Counted from the first letter of the stretch, positions 37,772-47,734 are shown. The stretch is 64,000 nucleotides of DNA from Rhodanobacter sp. L36 (GCF_009765755.1 NZ_LMUV01000011.1:1687444-1751443), one strand, 5' to 3'. Numbers and translations: made by a program. Notes: generated from the letters alone by a model not told the origin.

Positions 37772-40408
37772 ATGAAAACCTCCGACATCCGCGCCACCTT
37801 CCTCGATTATTTTCGCTCCAAGGGCCACACCATCGTGTCCTCCAGTTCGCTGGTGCCGGCAAGCGATCCGACGCTGCTGTTCACCAACTCGGGCATGGTG
37901 CAATTCAAGAACGTTTTCCTCGGCAGCGAAAAACCGGGATACGTCCGCGCCGCGGATGTGCAGCGCTGCCTGCGCGCAGGCGGCAAGCACAACGACCTCG
38001 ATGCGGTGGGCTACACCGCACGCCATCACACATTTTTCGAGATGCTCGGCAACTGGTCGTTCGGGGACTACTTCAAGCAGGACGCGATCCTGTTCGCGTG
38101 GGAATTGCTGACCGACGTTTTCAAGCTGCCGAAGGACAAGCTGTGGGTCACCGTCTATCACACCGACGACGAGGCCTACGGCATCTGGAACAAACAAGTC
38201 GGCATCCCGGCCGAGCGCATCGTGCGCATCGGCGACAATAAAGGTGCGCCGTTTGCCTCGGACAATTTCTGGCAGATGGCCGACACCGGTCCGTGCGGTC
38301 CGTGTACCGAAATCTTCTATGACCATGGTGCAGATATCGCCGGTGGCCCGCCAGGTTCACCGGACGAAGATGGTGATCGCTATATCGAGATCTGGAACCT
38401 GGTGTTCATGCAGTTCGATCGCGCGCCCGACGGCACGCTCAGTCCGCTGCCCGCGCCTTGCGTGGATACCGGCATGGGGCTGGAGCGACTCGCGGCAGTT
38501 CTGCAGCACGTGCACTCCAACTACGAGATCGACCTGTTTGCGCATCTCATCCGCGTGGCCGGCGAGCTGACGTCGACAGCGGACCTCGGCAACAAATCGT
38601 TGCGCGTGATTGCCGATCACATCCGTGCGTGTTCGTTCCTGATTGTCGATGGCGTGCTGCCATCCAATGAGGGTCGTGGCTATGTGCTGCGTCGGATTAT
38701 TCGCCGTGCGTTGCGGCACGGCTGGATGCTTGGTGTGCGTGGCGATTTTTTCTGGAAGATGGTTGCTCCGCTGGTGGAGGAAATGGGCGAGCCGTATCCG
38801 GACCTCGCCGCGAAACGCAGCTTCGTCGAGGACGCACTTCGCAACGAAGAGCAGCGCTTCGGCGAAACGCTGGAGCACGGCATGCGCGTGTTTGACGATG
38901 TCGCCGGGAAGTCAGACAAAACCATTCCGGGTGCCGATGCTTTTCGTCTCTACGACACCTACGGTTTTCCCGTGGATCTCACTGCCGATATCGCGCGCGA
39001 GCGCGGCCTCGGAGTGGACATGGCTGGTTTCGAGCTGGCGATGAACGAGCAGCGCGCGCGCGCGCGCGCTGCCGGCAAGTTCGAAGCAAAAGGGCAGATG
39101 CCGGCCGAACTCGCCAGCCAGCTCATGCCAACCGAATTCCTCGGCTACGAAGCCATGCACAGCCACCGCAGCAAGGTGCTGGGCATCGTGCGCGACGGCA
39201 AGCAGGTCGACCAGTTGGCCGACGGCGAAGCGGGCTTGTTGATCCTGGATCGCACGCCGTTCTATGCCGAGTCCGGCGGGCAGGTCGGTGACACCGGCCT
39301 GCTGCGCAATGGCGCAGGCCACTACGGCGTTGCCGACACGCTCAAGATGGGTGGCGTGTTTTTTGGTCACGCAGGAAGCTGGCACGGTACGCAACCATTG
39401 CGCACCGGCGACATGCTCGATGCGCAGATCGACGCTTCGCGTCGCCAGGCGATCGTGCTCAATCATTCGGCCACCCATTTGCTGCATGCCGCGTTGCGCA
39501 AGGTGCTTGGCGACCACGTTACGCAGAAAGGCTCGCTGGTGGCGCCGGAACGCTTGCGCTTCGACTTCTCACATTTCAAGCCGATGAGCCACGACGAGCT
39601 GGCCACGGTCGAGACGATGGTCAATGCCGAAGTGCGCCGCAACGCGGCCGCCGAGATCCGCAGCATGGCGTATGACGAAGCGATCGCGTTCGGCGCGATG
39701 GCGTTGTTCGGAGAAAAGTACGGCGACGAAGTTCGCGTGCTGAAGATGGGTGATTTCTCCACGGAACTCTGCGGCGGTACGCACGTCGATCGCACGGGCG
39801 ACATCGGCCTGTTCAAGATCGTCGGCGAATCCGGCGTGGCGTCGGGCGTGCGCCGCATCGAAGCGGTCACCGGCGAAGGTGCGCTTGCTTACGTGGCTGA
39901 GGAGGAGAGGCGGCTGGCGGAGCTCTCGCAACTGCTTTCAAGCAGCGGCGATGACGCGGTCGACAAACTGCGCCAGCTGTTCGATCGGCAGAAAAAGCTG
40001 GAACGCGAAATGGATTCTCTGCGCAGCAAGGCAGCCGGTTCGGCCACGGCCGATCTGGCGTGCACCGCAAAAGACGTGGACGGCATCAAGGTGGTGGCCG
40101 CGCGACTCGAAGGTCTCGACGCCAAATCGTTGCGCGACAGCGTGGACCAACTCAAGCAGCAACTCGGCGATTGCGTAATCGTGCTGGCTGGTGCGGCAGA
40201 TGGTCGCGTATCCCTTATTGCTGGCGTGCACGGAAGCGCGCAGGGCCGCATCAAAGCCGGCAGCGTAGTTGCGCACATCGCGTCGCTGATCGATGGCAAA
40301 GGTGGCGGCAGACCGGATATGGCCCAAGGTGGCGGCATGGATGCGGCCAATCTTCCGGGCGTTCTTGCGGATCTTCCATCATGGATTGCCGGTCAGCTAT
40401 CGCGTTGA
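37772..40408 (+). CDS. alaS: alanyl-tRNA synthetase
   Basis: 878 residues, full length. The class II core with motif [18 protein letters not shown] near 86-103, the editing-domain zinc site H-S-A-T-H at about 567 and C-G-G-T-H at about 668, and the C-terminal DHHA1 domain with a glycine-rich stretch are all present. It charges tRNA-Ala and clears Ser/Gly mischarging. Confidence 0.99.
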   Translation: MKTSDIRATFLDYFRSKGHTIVSSSSLVPASDPTLLFTNSGMVQFKNVFLGSEKPGYVRAADVQRCLRAGGKHNDLDAVGYTARHHTFFEMLGNWSFGDYFKQDAILFAWELLTDVFKLPKDKLWVTVYHTDDEAYGIWNKQVGIPAERIVRIGDNKGAPFASDNFWQMADTGPCGPCTEIFYDHGADIAGGPPGSPDEDGDRYIEIWNLVFMQFDRAPDGTLSPLPAPCVDTGMGLERLAAVLQHVHSNYEIDLFAHLIRVAGELTSTADLGNKSLRVIADHIRACSFLIVDGVLPSNEGRGYVLRRIIRRALRHGWMLGVRGDFFWKMVAPLVEEMGEPYPDLAAKRSFVEDALRNEEQRFGETLEHGMRVFDDVAGKSDKTIPGADAFRLYDTYGFPVDLTADIARERGLGVDMAGFELAMNEQRARARAAGKFEAKGQMPAELASQLMPTEFLGYEAMHSHRSKVLGIVRDGKQVDQLADGEAGLLILDRTPFYAESGGQVGDTGLLRNGAGHYGVADTLKMGGVFFGHAGSWHGTQPLRTGDMLDAQIDASRRQAIVLNHSATHLLHAALRKVLGDHVTQKGSLVAPERLRFDFSHFKPMSHDELATVETMVNAEVRRNAAAEIRSMAYDEAIAFGAMALFGEKYGDEVRVLKMGDFSTELCGGTHVDRTGDIGLFKIVGESGVASGVRRIEAVTGEGALAYVAEEERRLAELSQLLSSSGDDAVDKLRQLFDRQKKLEREMDSLRSKAAGSATADLACTAKDVDGIKVVAARLEGLDAKSLRDSVDQLKQQLGDCVIVLAGAADGRVSLIAGVHGSAQGRIKAGSVVAHIASLIDGKGGGRPDMAQGGGMDAANLPGVLADLPSWIAGQLSR

Positions 40409-40652
40409 CACATCCAATTCATGCGTCTTGCAACATTGTGGATTGCGCGGGGCGTAAACGCTCGGCTACTATCGCAAATCGGTGTGTCGCCTGTAGGCGG
40501 CCGCCTGCCACGGTTCCGAAAGGTGTCGTGGTCAGAGCCGGGAAGGCGGGTAGGGCCTTCGATGGACGCTTCGTCGAACCGCGGATCGCTGGTACTCAGG
40601 GGTGAAGCACCCCGATCCACAGGCCTGTAACAAGAATATGGAGTAGCAAAAC

Positions 40653-40856
40653 ATGTTGATTCTGACCCGCAGGGTCGGTGAAACCCTGATGATCGGCGAC
40701 GAGGTGACCGTCACTGTTCTAGGTGTTAAAGGGAATCAGGTGCGCATCGGCATCAATGCACCCAAAACCGTCGCCGTCCATCGCGAAGAAATCTACCAAC
40801 GCATCAAGAACGAGCACGATTCGGATGCCGTGTCTGGCGAATCAAGCGAAGGCTGA
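40653..40856 (+). CDS. csrA: carbon storage regulator CsrA
   Basis: 67 residues, starting [10 protein letters not shown] with the RNA-binding R44-type region A-V-H-R-E-E-I-Y. It binds GGA motifs in mRNA leaders and controls translation. ATGGAG lies just before the start, so its own leader contains GGA. It follows alaS, as in most gammaproteobacteria. Confidence 0.98.
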   Translation: MLILTRRVGETLMIGDEVTVTVLGVKGNQVRIGINAPKTVAVHREEIYQRIKNEHDSDAVSGESSEG

Positions 40857-40932
40857 TTGCCGAAAGAAGTCTTTACCTTGAACATGCCGGTTAGTATCCT
40901 TGTCGGCTCCGCAGCAATGCGGAAAAATCCCT

Positions 40933-41025
40933 GGAGAGATGCCCGAGCGGCCGAAGGGGCTCCCCTGCTAAGGGAGTATAGGGTCAAAAGCCTTATCGAG
41001 GGTTCGAATCCCTCTCTCTCCGCCA
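40933..41025 (+). tRNA. tRNA-Ser (anticodon GCT)
   Basis: 93 bases with acceptor GGAGAGA / TCTCTCC, a D arm, anticodon stem CTCCC/GGGAG (40960-40964 with 40972-40976), anticodon GCT at 40967-40969, a long class II variable arm, T loop GTTCGAATC and encoded CCA. It is the left boundary of the accessory region and an evident integration target. Confidence 0.97.
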
Positions 41026-41032
41026 AACAGAC

Positions 41033-41063
41033 AAGCCGCAGAGAACGTTCTCTGCGGCTTTTT
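41033..41063 (+). terminator. rho-independent terminator after tRNA-Ser
   Basis: A 14-bp near-perfect palindrome (AAGCCGCAGAGAAC with its complement) spans 41033-41060 and is followed by a T run. It sits 7 bases after the tRNA CCA end. Confidence 0.92.
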
Positions 41064-41080
41064 TGTGGCTAGATTTTCTT

Positions 41081-41170
41081 CAGGGTCAGAAGTCTTACTG
41101 AGAGTTCGAATTCTGGATCGCCCGCCAAACAGACAAGCCGCTGAGAATCTTCTCTGCGGCTTTTTTGTGC
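41081..41170 (+). repeat. decayed second copy of tRNA-Ser 3' end plus terminator (102-base period)
   Basis: Relative to 40979-41068 this copy is offset by 102 bases. It holds GGGTCA(G)AAG, a damaged T arm (GAGTTCGAATTC), then the exact 19-mer CGCCAAACAGACAAGCCGC (41123-41141; first copy 41021-41039) and a second terminator hairpin ending in the same T run (41150-41169). It cannot form a tRNA. It is best explained as an old attachment-site duplication. Confidence 0.85.
41135..41167 (+). terminator. second rho-independent terminator (duplicated)
   Basis: The stem AAGCCGC...GCGGCTT with a 14-base imperfect loop (41135-41162), followed by a T run, is a mutated copy of the tRNA terminator. It now insulates the accessory genes from the housekeeping operon. 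Confidence 0.8.
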
Positions 41171-41179
41171 TCAAAATTT

Positions 41180-41214
41180 GGTACGGATGCCGAAGTCCTA
41201 TCGAGCAATTGAAT
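41180..41214 (+). repeat. possible third, more decayed tRNA-Ser 3' fragment
   Basis: The stretch GAAGTCCTATCGAG...TTGAATGCC parallels AAAGCCTTATCGAG...TTCGAATCCC of the tRNA variable/T-arm region; about two-thirds of positions agree. No terminator follows. Its position directly after the second copy strengthens the case, but it could be coincidence. Confidence 0.4.
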
Positions 41215-41761
41215 GCCAGACTAATGTTCCAGCAGCCTTTCTCACGCTTTTCAGTCGTTACACCTTGCATTCTGGGGAATGCCAGCATTGTTGACCGGCT
41301 CGCACATAACGAACCGAGCCGGGCATTCTCAAAAGCGCTAAAGAACGAGGGATGCCACATGACAAGCAACGACCGTCGCACGTTTCTGATCGGTAGTGCC
41401 GTATCCGCCCTCTGGCGATCACAAAGAATCTGGTGCCGACTCAAGCTGTGTGAAAACGCCGGGCTACGTTTTCCACATCGACCGCGCGCGCGAATTTTTG
41501 ACAAATGTTCGAACACGAGCGCCCTGAAATCGAAGGCTCACCGAGCGAATTGCTCATGTTTTGCCCAGCGGGAAAGCCGCTTTGGAGTTTTCACACAGCC
41601 TGGACCCAAAGCGGACGCCCCAGCGCGTGACTTGGTTCAACACGGCAAAGAAAGACATTGCAAAGAACAAGGGGTTGCGTCAGAAACCGTCGGCGCGACG
41701 GGTGTGTGTACAACGGCCCCGTTAGCCGCATATTCAATAGTTAGGCAACTGAATTGGGGGA
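41215..41761. other. about 550 bases without a supported gene; possible gene remnant
   Basis: Two fragments look gene-like but do not form intact genes. One starts at ATG 41359 with a twin-Arg-type N-terminus (N-D-R-R-T-F-L-I-G-S-A). The other starts near 41512 (M-F-E-H-E-R-P-E-I-E-G) and appears to continue in another frame after about 41625, ending about 41730. The promoter of the defence operon should lie at the right end; GTTAGCC and GTTAGGC heptamers occur at about 41720-41746. Confidence 0.4.
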
Positions 41762-42304
41762 ATGATGAACCTATTTCTTGAACGAGCACTCTTTGTCGTC
41801 GCGCCGCAAGATTCTGGGAAGAGCACGACCCTTCGCTCTCTATTTCAAGATCGTCGCTTGGGCACCGAGGGTGTTCCTCCTTCGGCGGCCGATCACAAGC
41901 GACTTCCAGAGATTTATCACCTCAGCAACGAACGGCGCCTGTACTTGCGCCTGACATCGCCACACGAATACGGAGAAACTCCGAAGGAGTTCATAGAAAA
42001 AACCAAAGGCAAGATGGGGTCGGGTCGATGGTGCTTTGCAGGGCCATTTCAGCCAGATGCTTTTCGTAACATGCCTGATGTTGTCGCTTCTGTGGAAGCA
42101 TTCATCCGTGCCTTTAATCCGGAGCGTTTGCGCGTCGCGTTTCTATCTCCGAATCGGCATGGTCAGGAGGTTGATGTGTTCTTGCCGTCCCGCGACCTCA
42201 GAAAGGAACTACTCTCCATTGAGAGCGTCGAGGTTCTCTGCATAGATGGGCGAGAGCGTGGAAAGAACGGCTTGCTGTTGGCCGATTTCTTCGACTTCAC
42301 ATGA
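41762..42304 (+). CDS. small P-loop protein of a Gabija-like operon
   Basis: 180 residues from ATG 41762, with GGGGG just upstream. An N-terminal Walker A A-P-Q-D-S-G-K-S-T is near 14-22; no clear Walker B partner or second domain is recognised. It may be a small kinase-, GTPase- or Zeta-like fold. It lies 39 bases upstream of the OLD nuclease gene on the same strand and in the same island. It is therefore a candidate accessory, regulatory or sensor component of the defence system. I do not know this family. Confidence 0.65.
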   Translation: MMNLFLERALFVVAPQDSGKSTTLRSLFQDRRLGTEGVPPSAADHKRLPEIYHLSNERRLYLRLTSPHEYGETPKEFIEKTKGKMGSGRWCFAGPFQPDAFRNMPDVVASVEAFIRAFNPERLRVAFLSPNRHGQEVDVFLPSRDLRKELLSIESVEVLCIDGRERGKNGLLLADFFDFT

Positions 42305-42343
42305 ATTGTAGGCGGCTGCACTGACGAGGCACACGGAGGCTCG

Positions 42344-44140
42344 ATGAAGATCGTTCAGGTCAGGATCGCGAACTTCCGAGGGATCGCGGAGGGCACAGTT
42401 CAGTTCGATGGGCACAGCGTGCTCGTTGGCGACAACAACGCGGGCAAATCGACTGTGCTTGAGGCGATTGACCTCGTGTTGGGACCAGAGCGGCTCTCTC
42501 GTCGCCCCGTTGTAGACGAGCACGACTTCTATGCGGGCCAGTATCTCAGTGCTGAAGGGCTGTCGATCCCTCTGTCAGTCGAGGTCATCGTCGCCGACCT
42601 CAACGACGAGCAGCTTCGGCACTTCCGCGAACACCTGGAATGGTGGGACGCGAACGCAAAGACACTGCTGGCCGGTCCGCCGGTCGAGGGCACTGACGCC
42701 GCCGGGGTCGGGCCCGCACTGCGCGTGTTCTTCCGTGGCGTCTACGACTCGGAGGAAGATGACTTCCTGGGCAACACTTTCTTCGCAATGCCCACCCCAA
42801 TTGGCGCCGGTGATTACCAGACGTTCCGCGCCTCCGACAAGCGCAATTGCGGCTTCCTCTACCTGCGAACGGTGCGCACCGGCTCGCGCGCGCTCAGCCT
42901 GGAGCGTGGCTCGCTGCTCGACGTGATCCTGCGCCTTCAGGAATCGCGCCTCAAAATGTGGGAGGAACTGTTGCGTTCGCTGCGCATCCTGCCGGTCGCC
43001 GAGAAGCCCGAGCTCGGCGTGACCACACTGCTGGCCGCAGTGCAGGCCTCGATCAAGAAGTTCGTTCCGTCTGACTGGGCGGAAGATCCGCACATGCGCG
43101 TCTCGGATCTCACGCGCGAAACCCTGCGCCGCACGCTGACCGTTTTTATGGGCACAGGCGTGAAGCGCCCGGATGGCAGCACCTACGCGGCTCCGTATCA
43201 GCACCAGGGCACTGGCACCATCAATATGCTGGTGCTTGCACTGCTGTCTATCATCGCCGAGCTCAAGCAGAACGTTATATTTGCCATGGAGGAGCCCGAG
43301 ACAGCGCTGCCTCCACACACGCAAAAACGCATTGTCAACAGCGTGCGCGAGAAGTCGGCGCAGGCCCTCTTCACGTCGCACTCCCCGTACGTACTTGAGG
43401 AGTTCGAGCCAGCGCAGATCAAGGTGTTCAAGCGTGCGAGTGGCGTGTTGACCACCGTTTCCGCCAGCCTGCCGCCAGCGATCAAGCCGAAGGCCTACAA
43501 GGCGGAGTTCCGGGCGCGCTTCTGCGAGGCACTACTCGCCAAGTACGTCCTCATCGTTGAGGGACGCACAGAGTTTGACGCGCTGTCGGCGGCTGCGCGT
43601 ACGCTCAGCCAGACCGATCCAAAGTATTTCAAGTCGCTTGAGGCGCTTGGCGTGGCGGTCATCGATGCCAAGACGGACTCCCAAGTCGCACCGCTCGGTA
43701 ACTTCTTCAGGGCTCTGGGCAAGACCGTCTTCGCGGTTTTCGACAAACAGGAAGAGGCACAGCTTGCCGTCATCCGTGCTGCCGTTGACTACCCGTACGA
43801 ATCGCACACGAAGGGATTCGAGGCGCTGGTGCTGCAGGGGACGAACGAGAACGCTATCTGGCGCTATGCGCTGGGCGTGTTGGCAGACGGCGACTGGCCA
43901 CAGCACTTGATTCGCGTGAAGCCAAATGCAGAGTCCGATTTGGCGACGCTCAAGAGCGCTCTGGCGGAATACTTCGCCTGGGGCAAAGGTAGCGGCCAAG
44001 CGGCCGATCTGCTGGCGTGTTGCACGGGTTGGCAAGAGATGCCTGAATACATCGCCAGATGCCTGCACGGCATATTCCGGGTCATCGAGCCTCCGCCTCC
44101 AGAGCCACCGGCGCCTTCCGCCGAGCCCACTGCGGTTTGA
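42344..44140 (+). CDS. gajA: OLD-family ATPase-TOPRIM endonuclease (GajA-like)
   Basis: 598 residues with GGAGG before ATG 42344. SMC/ABC-type ATPase: Walker A G-D-N-N-A-G-K-S-T at 29-37, signature region H-Q-G-T-G-T-I-N-M-L near 287-296, Walker B V-I-F-A-M-E-E-P-E at 311-319 and H-loop S345-H346. A TOPRIM domain follows: V-E-G-R-T-E at 405-410 (metal Glu406) and Asp467 in V-F-D-K-Q. The usual D-x-D is D-K-Q here. The tail is Pro-rich. With the UvrD-like gene 5 bases downstream, this is the GajA-GajB architecture of Gabija, where nucleotide depletion activates DNA cutting. Confidence 0.88.
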   Translation: MKIVQVRIANFRGIAEGTVQFDGHSVLVGDNNAGKSTVLEAIDLVLGPERLSRRPVVDEHDFYAGQYLSAEGLSIPLSVEVIVADLNDEQLRHFREHLEWWDANAKTLLAGPPVEGTDAAGVGPALRVFFRGVYDSEEDDFLGNTFFAMPTPIGAGDYQTFRASDKRNCGFLYLRTVRTGSRALSLERGSLLDVILRLQESRLKMWEELLRSLRILPVAEKPELGVTTLLAAVQASIKKFVPSDWAEDPHMRVSDLTRETLRRTLTVFMGTGVKRPDGSTYAAPYQHQGTGTINMLVLALLSIIAELKQNVIFAMEEPETALPPHTQKRIVNSVREKSAQALFTSHSPYVLEEFEPAQIKVFKRASGVLTTVSASLPPAIKPKAYKAEFRARFCEALLAKYVLIVEGRTEFDALSAAARTLSQTDPKYFKSLEALGVAVIDAKTDSQVAPLGNFFRALGKTVFAVFDKQEEAQLAVIRAAVDYPYESHTKGFEALVLQGTNENAIWRYALGVLADGDWPQHLIRVKPNAESDLATLKSALAEYFAWGKGSGQAADLLACCTGWQEMPEYIARCLHGIFRVIEPPPPEPPAPSAEPTAV

Positions 44141-44145
44141 AGTCC

Positions 44146-45855
44146 ATGGTCTTGAGTCAGCAGAAGCTCATGTTCCTAGCCTACCCCGGACACGCATTGG
44201 CCCTCGCTGGCCCCGGCGCAGGTAAGACCCACGTGGCGCTCATCAAAGCCCGGCAGCAGGTTGCCAGCGGAACATTGAAGCCGGGCCAGAAGGTTCTATT
44301 CCTGAGTTTTGCGAGAGCGACGGTCGCGCGCATCATCGAGAAGGCGGCGGAGCTCATTTCGCACGAGGAGCTCAAGCACCTTGAGATCAACACGTACCAC
44401 GGGTTCGCCTGGAGCATCCTGCGTAGCCACGGCTACCTGTTGAACACCGCGAGGGCCATCACCCTTCTACCGCCACCAGAGGCCGCGGCCCACTTCGCTG
44501 ATGTGGATGCCGGCGCTCGCGAGCAGGAGATGCTTCGTCTGTTCGAAGAGGAGGGCCGGCTGCACTTCGACCTGTTCGCTCGGCTGGTCGCACAGCTCTT
44601 TCAGCGCAGTGACCGGTTGGTGAACATCTACTGCGACGCGTATCCCACGGTGATCCTCGACGAGTTCCAGGACACCAATGCCGATGAGTGGGCGCTGATC
44701 CGCCAGTTGGGTCGACATAGCCGCCTGATCGCGCTGGGCGACCCCGACCAACGCATCTATGAATTCCGGGGTGCGGATCCCCGTCGCTTGGGGGAGTTCG
44801 TTGAGGCGTTCCGGCCGGGGAGCTTCGATTTCTCGGGCGAGAACCACCGAAGCAGCGGGACAGACATCACTGTCTTCGGCAACGATTTGTTGACTGATCG
44901 GAGCCGCGGCAAGGAGTACACGCACGTGAAGATCGTGCGTTACGGCTTCCGCAAAAACCAGAGTCCGCATTTCAGGGCGAAGGCGGAGGTCATGGCCGCA
45001 CTCCGGCGCCTGCGCGGTCAGCCGAACACTTCGGTGTCCGTCCTCGTGCCATCGAAGGCATTCATGCTGCAGTTCTCGCAGTACCTGTCTTCGGAGCTGG
45101 ATGGCTTGCCCGCACTCCGGCACGATGTGGCCATGGACGCGGAGTCGCCATCTTTGGCTGCAAACGTCATCGCCGTGCTGCTGGGAGGCGGGCCTACTGC
45201 GGCGCTTGCATCACGCCTGGTCGCCACGCTGCACACGCACATCCGTGGCCGTGGTGGAAACAAAGCTCCTGCGCAGGCGGAGATGGACCTCGCTGGCGCA
45301 ATCGGCACTTACATGTCGACGGGAAAGATCCGCGGCAAGAACAGGGAGCTCATCGTCAAAGAGTGCCAGAGGATCGCGGCCGAACGCGCGAATCTCAGGT
45401 TCTCTGCAAACCCCGAGGAAGACTGGGCTGCCATGCGAGAGCTGATCGCCACGTCCACCGCGCCCCAAGTAGCTCGGGTGGCCGAGGACGCGCGTTTTCT
45501 TCGCCTGCTGCACAGGGGCTCCGCTCTGCGTACGGCGCTCAGTGAGATGTGGAGGATGCGGGGCGACTATGCAGGTGCGGAGGCGGCACTTCGCGAGGCA
45601 CTGCTCCAGGAGCATTTCGTCTCCGCGCAGAAGGAGTGGCGCGGGCTGCACGTGATGACGATCCACAAGGCCAAAGGGAAGGAGTTCGATGAGGTCGTCA
45701 TTTACGAGGGCACGTTCTTCGGACGCATCGTGGCTGCTAACGCTGACGCTAGGCGTATCGCGCAGTCGCGGCTGGCGATGCGCGTCGCGGTTACGCGGGC
45801 CATCCGCCGCGCGACGATCGTGACCCCGCAGCGCGATGGCTGCCCTTTTCTCTAA
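44146..45855 (+). CDS. gajB: UvrD/PcrA-like superfamily 1 helicase (GajB-like)
   Basis: 569 residues from ATG 44146. Walker A G-P-G-A-G-K-T at 22-28, motif Ia around F-L-S-F-A-R-A-T, motif II L-D-E-F-Q-D-T at 171-177, motif III G-D-P-D-Q-R-I-Y-E-F-R-G at 198-209, motif V T-I-H-K-A-K-G-K-E-F-D near 525-535 and motif VI R-V-A-V-T-R-A near 555. It has the GajB type: a compact UvrD helicase that senses DNA ends made during phage replication and works with GajA. It is somewhat longer than the Bacillus GajB (about 494). Confidence 0.87.
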   Translation: MVLSQQKLMFLAYPGHALALAGPGAGKTHVALIKARQQVASGTLKPGQKVLFLSFARATVARIIEKAAELISHEELKHLEINTYHGFAWSILRSHGYLLNTARAITLLPPPEAAAHFADVDAGAREQEMLRLFEEEGRLHFDLFARLVAQLFQRSDRLVNIYCDAYPTVILDEFQDTNADEWALIRQLGRHSRLIALGDPDQRIYEFRGADPRRLGEFVEAFRPGSFDFSGENHRSSGTDITVFGNDLLTDRSRGKEYTHVKIVRYGFRKNQSPHFRAKAEVMAALRRLRGQPNTSVSVLVPSKAFMLQFSQYLSSELDGLPALRHDVAMDAESPSLAANVIAVLLGGGPTAALASRLVATLHTHIRGRGGNKAPAQAEMDLAGAIGTYMSTGKIRGKNRELIVKECQRIAAERANLRFSANPEEDWAAMRELIATSTAPQVARVAEDARFLRLLHRGSALRTALSEMWRMRGDYAGAEAALREALLQEHFVSAQKEWRGLHVMTIHKAKGKEFDEVVIYEGTFFGRIVAANADARRIAQSRLAMRVAVTRAIRRATIVTPQRDGCPFL

Positions 45856-46123
45856 TCGCAGGGCTGCATCTCAGAGGCAACGATTCAACCAACTGAAGGC
45901 CCGAACGAGGTCACTTGTCGGAAAGACCTATTCGCAAATTTGATGATGAGCGACCGCGTAGCTCAATGGCCTTGCAGTGAAAGCATTCACTGGAGATTCG
46001 AGGCGACATCGAACACTTCTAGGTGGCGAATGCCGCTGGTCTAATATGAACGACCATTTCCGACAGTGTGCGGAAGTCCGCTTCTTGCTGATCTGATACG
46101 CTTGTCGTGAAGGCGAGAGCCTC
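45856..46123. other. 268-base junction between defence operon and serine recombinase
   Basis: Transcription is convergent. A tRNA-like piece near 45952-46012 contains a D-arm-like TAGCTCAATGG and a T-loop-like GATTCGAGG but cannot be folded into a sound tRNA. It may be a degraded tRNA remnant or chance. No terminator with a clear T run is seen. Confidence 0.35.
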
Positions 46124-47734
46124 TCAGCCCTGAAACCCTCTCAACGCCGACGCTCGACTGAAGTCTGGATCAGCCTGTCCATCCAGCAGCCGCTGAATCT
46201 GCGCCGCTGGCACGAGAGCACACTGCAACACGTGATGGATCGACGCATCGGTGACGCCTTCGCGATGCGCAATGTCCGCGATGTTGGCTGCACGACCTTG
46301 CGTAAGGTCTTCATACCAGCGTCGGCCGCGAGCCATTGTTGCCAGTAACACCTCGTGGCGGGCGGTTACGCCAATTTTCTGGCTGGCGGCCGCATCGAGC
46401 ACGCGACGCTCTCCACCTAGCCGGTCGACGGTGATATGTCGGCGGCGTTCGATCCGGCAGGAGCGTTCGTCCACTGCAGGCTGATCCTCGTCGTGTAGAA
46501 GGTAACCGCGCAGTGCCGCGGCGGGGAGACTGAAGACCAGCGCGTCCTGATCAACTACGACCTTGACGCCGATGGTCTCGAAAATGAGGCGCTGCTCGTG
46601 CAGTGTGCGGCTCGCCCACGTATCGTGCAGCGCCGTCGCGGCCTGGCGCAGCCAAAGCCCCGCCTCGGCTCGTTCATCCGGCACTTCCAGGGTTTGATCG
46701 AGATCCGCTTCCTTGAGCAGGTCGCGCCACGTGTCGGTCACGATGGCGTCCAGACTGTGGGCCGGCACGCTGAGCTTGGGCATCGCCGATTCGCCAACTC
46801 CGGCGCGGCGCGTGTAATAGCGGTAGCGCCGTCCGCGTTTGACCGCATGCGTCGGCGTCAGTCGGTTTCGGGCTTTGTCGAACAGCAACCCCGAGAGCAG
46901 GCTGGCCTCTTCTTCGCCGGCGCGGATTTTCCGCTCGTCACGGTTGGCGTCGAGTTGCCGCTGCACCTCCTCCCACAGGCCCGTCGAGACGATGGCTTCG
47001 TGCTGTCCGGCGTGAACCAGTTCCTTGTGCACGATCTCGCCTTTATAGAGCCGGTTCTTCAGCAACAGATACAGCGCCCCGCGCGAGAACCGTTTGCCAA
47101 CGGCTCGGTCCAGTTCGAGTTTGAGCAGCGCCACACTCTTGAGCTCCAGATACCGCATGAAGAGATGTCGTACGAAGGCCGCATCGTCTTCCTTAATCAG
47201 CAGCTGCCGGTCCTTGGTGCAGTACCCCAGCGGCATCCGTCCTCCCATCCACATGCCCTTGCGTTTGGAGGCCGCGATCTTGTCGCGTATGCGTTCTCCG
47301 GTCACCTCCCGCTCGAACTGTGCAAACGACAGCAGGACATTGAGAGTGAGCCGTCCCATGGAAGTGGTGGTATTGAAGTGCTGGGTGACTGAGACAAAGG
47401 ACGCTTTGTGCGTATCAAAGGTCGCCACCAGAGAGGAGAAGTCCATGAGGGATCGGGTGAGCCGATCAATCTTGTAGACCACGATCAGATCGACCTTGCC
47501 GGAACGCAGGTCGACCATCAAGGCTTCCAGGGCAGGGCGCTTGAGATTGCCACCGGAGAAGCCGCCATCGTCATAACGATTAGGCAAGCACTGCCAGCCT
47601 TCATGACGCTGGCTAGTGATGTACGCCTCACAGGCCTCACGCTGTGCATCGAGCGAATTGAAGCTCTGCTCCAGGCCTTCCTCGGACGATTTCCGGGTGT
47701 AGATCGCACACCGTATCGACCGTGTGTCGGTCAT
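46124..47734 (-). CDS. large serine recombinase (site-specific integrase/resolvase family)
   Basis: 536 residues from ATG 47734. The N-terminal resolvase domain has Tyr12-T-R-K-Ser16 (catalytic Ser) and D-A-Q-R-E-A; R-L-T-R-S near 90 carries the conserved Arg. It is followed by the recombinase domain (G-Y-x-x... near 165-270), a zinc-ribbon-like segment with few Cys, and a C-terminal coiled region ending in an HTH-like stretch. It excises or integrates the element by double-strand exchange. It overlaps the DUF2924 gene stop by 4 bases and marks the left end of a mobile element. Confidence 0.92.
   Translation of the reverse strand: MTDTRSIRCAIYTRKSSEEGLEQSFNSLDAQREACEAYITSQRHEGWQCLPNRYDDGGFSGGNLKRPALEALMVDLRSGKVDLIVVYKIDRLTRSLMDFSSLVATFDTHKASFVSVTQHFNTTTSMGRLTLNVLLSFAQFEREVTGERIRDKIAASKRKGMWMGGRMPLGYCTKDRQLLIKEDDAAFVRHLFMRYLELKSVALLKLELDRAVGKRFSRGALYLLLKNRLYKGEIVHKELVHAGQHEAIVSTGLWEEVQRQLDANRDERKIRAGEEEASLLSGLLFDKARNRLTPTHAVKRGRRYRYYTRRAGVGESAMPKLSVPAHSLDAIVTDTWRDLLKEADLDQTLEVPDERAEAGLWLRQAATALHDTWASRTLHEQRLIFETIGVKVVVDQDALVFSLPAAALRGYLLHDEDQPAVDERSCRIERRRHITVDRLGGERRVLDAAASQKIGVTARHEVLLATMARGRRWYEDLTQGRAANIADIAHREGVTDASIHHVLQCALVPAAQIQRLLDGQADPDFSRASALRGFQG

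Noticed and set aside
41700..41760. GTTAGCC/GTTAGGC heptamers resembling integron attC core sites
   Set aside because: No matching inverse core, no hairpin of attC form and no integrase or cassette array.
41065..41781. 238-residue frame after tRNA-Ser on the + strand
   Set aside because: It begins in the duplicated terminator and crosses the tRNA remnants; the composition is not protein-like, apart from a possible twin-Arg fragment.
45952..46012. tRNA-like sequence before the serine recombinase
   Set aside because: D-loop and T-loop likenesses exist, but acceptor and anticodon stems cannot be formed; not called as a tRNA.
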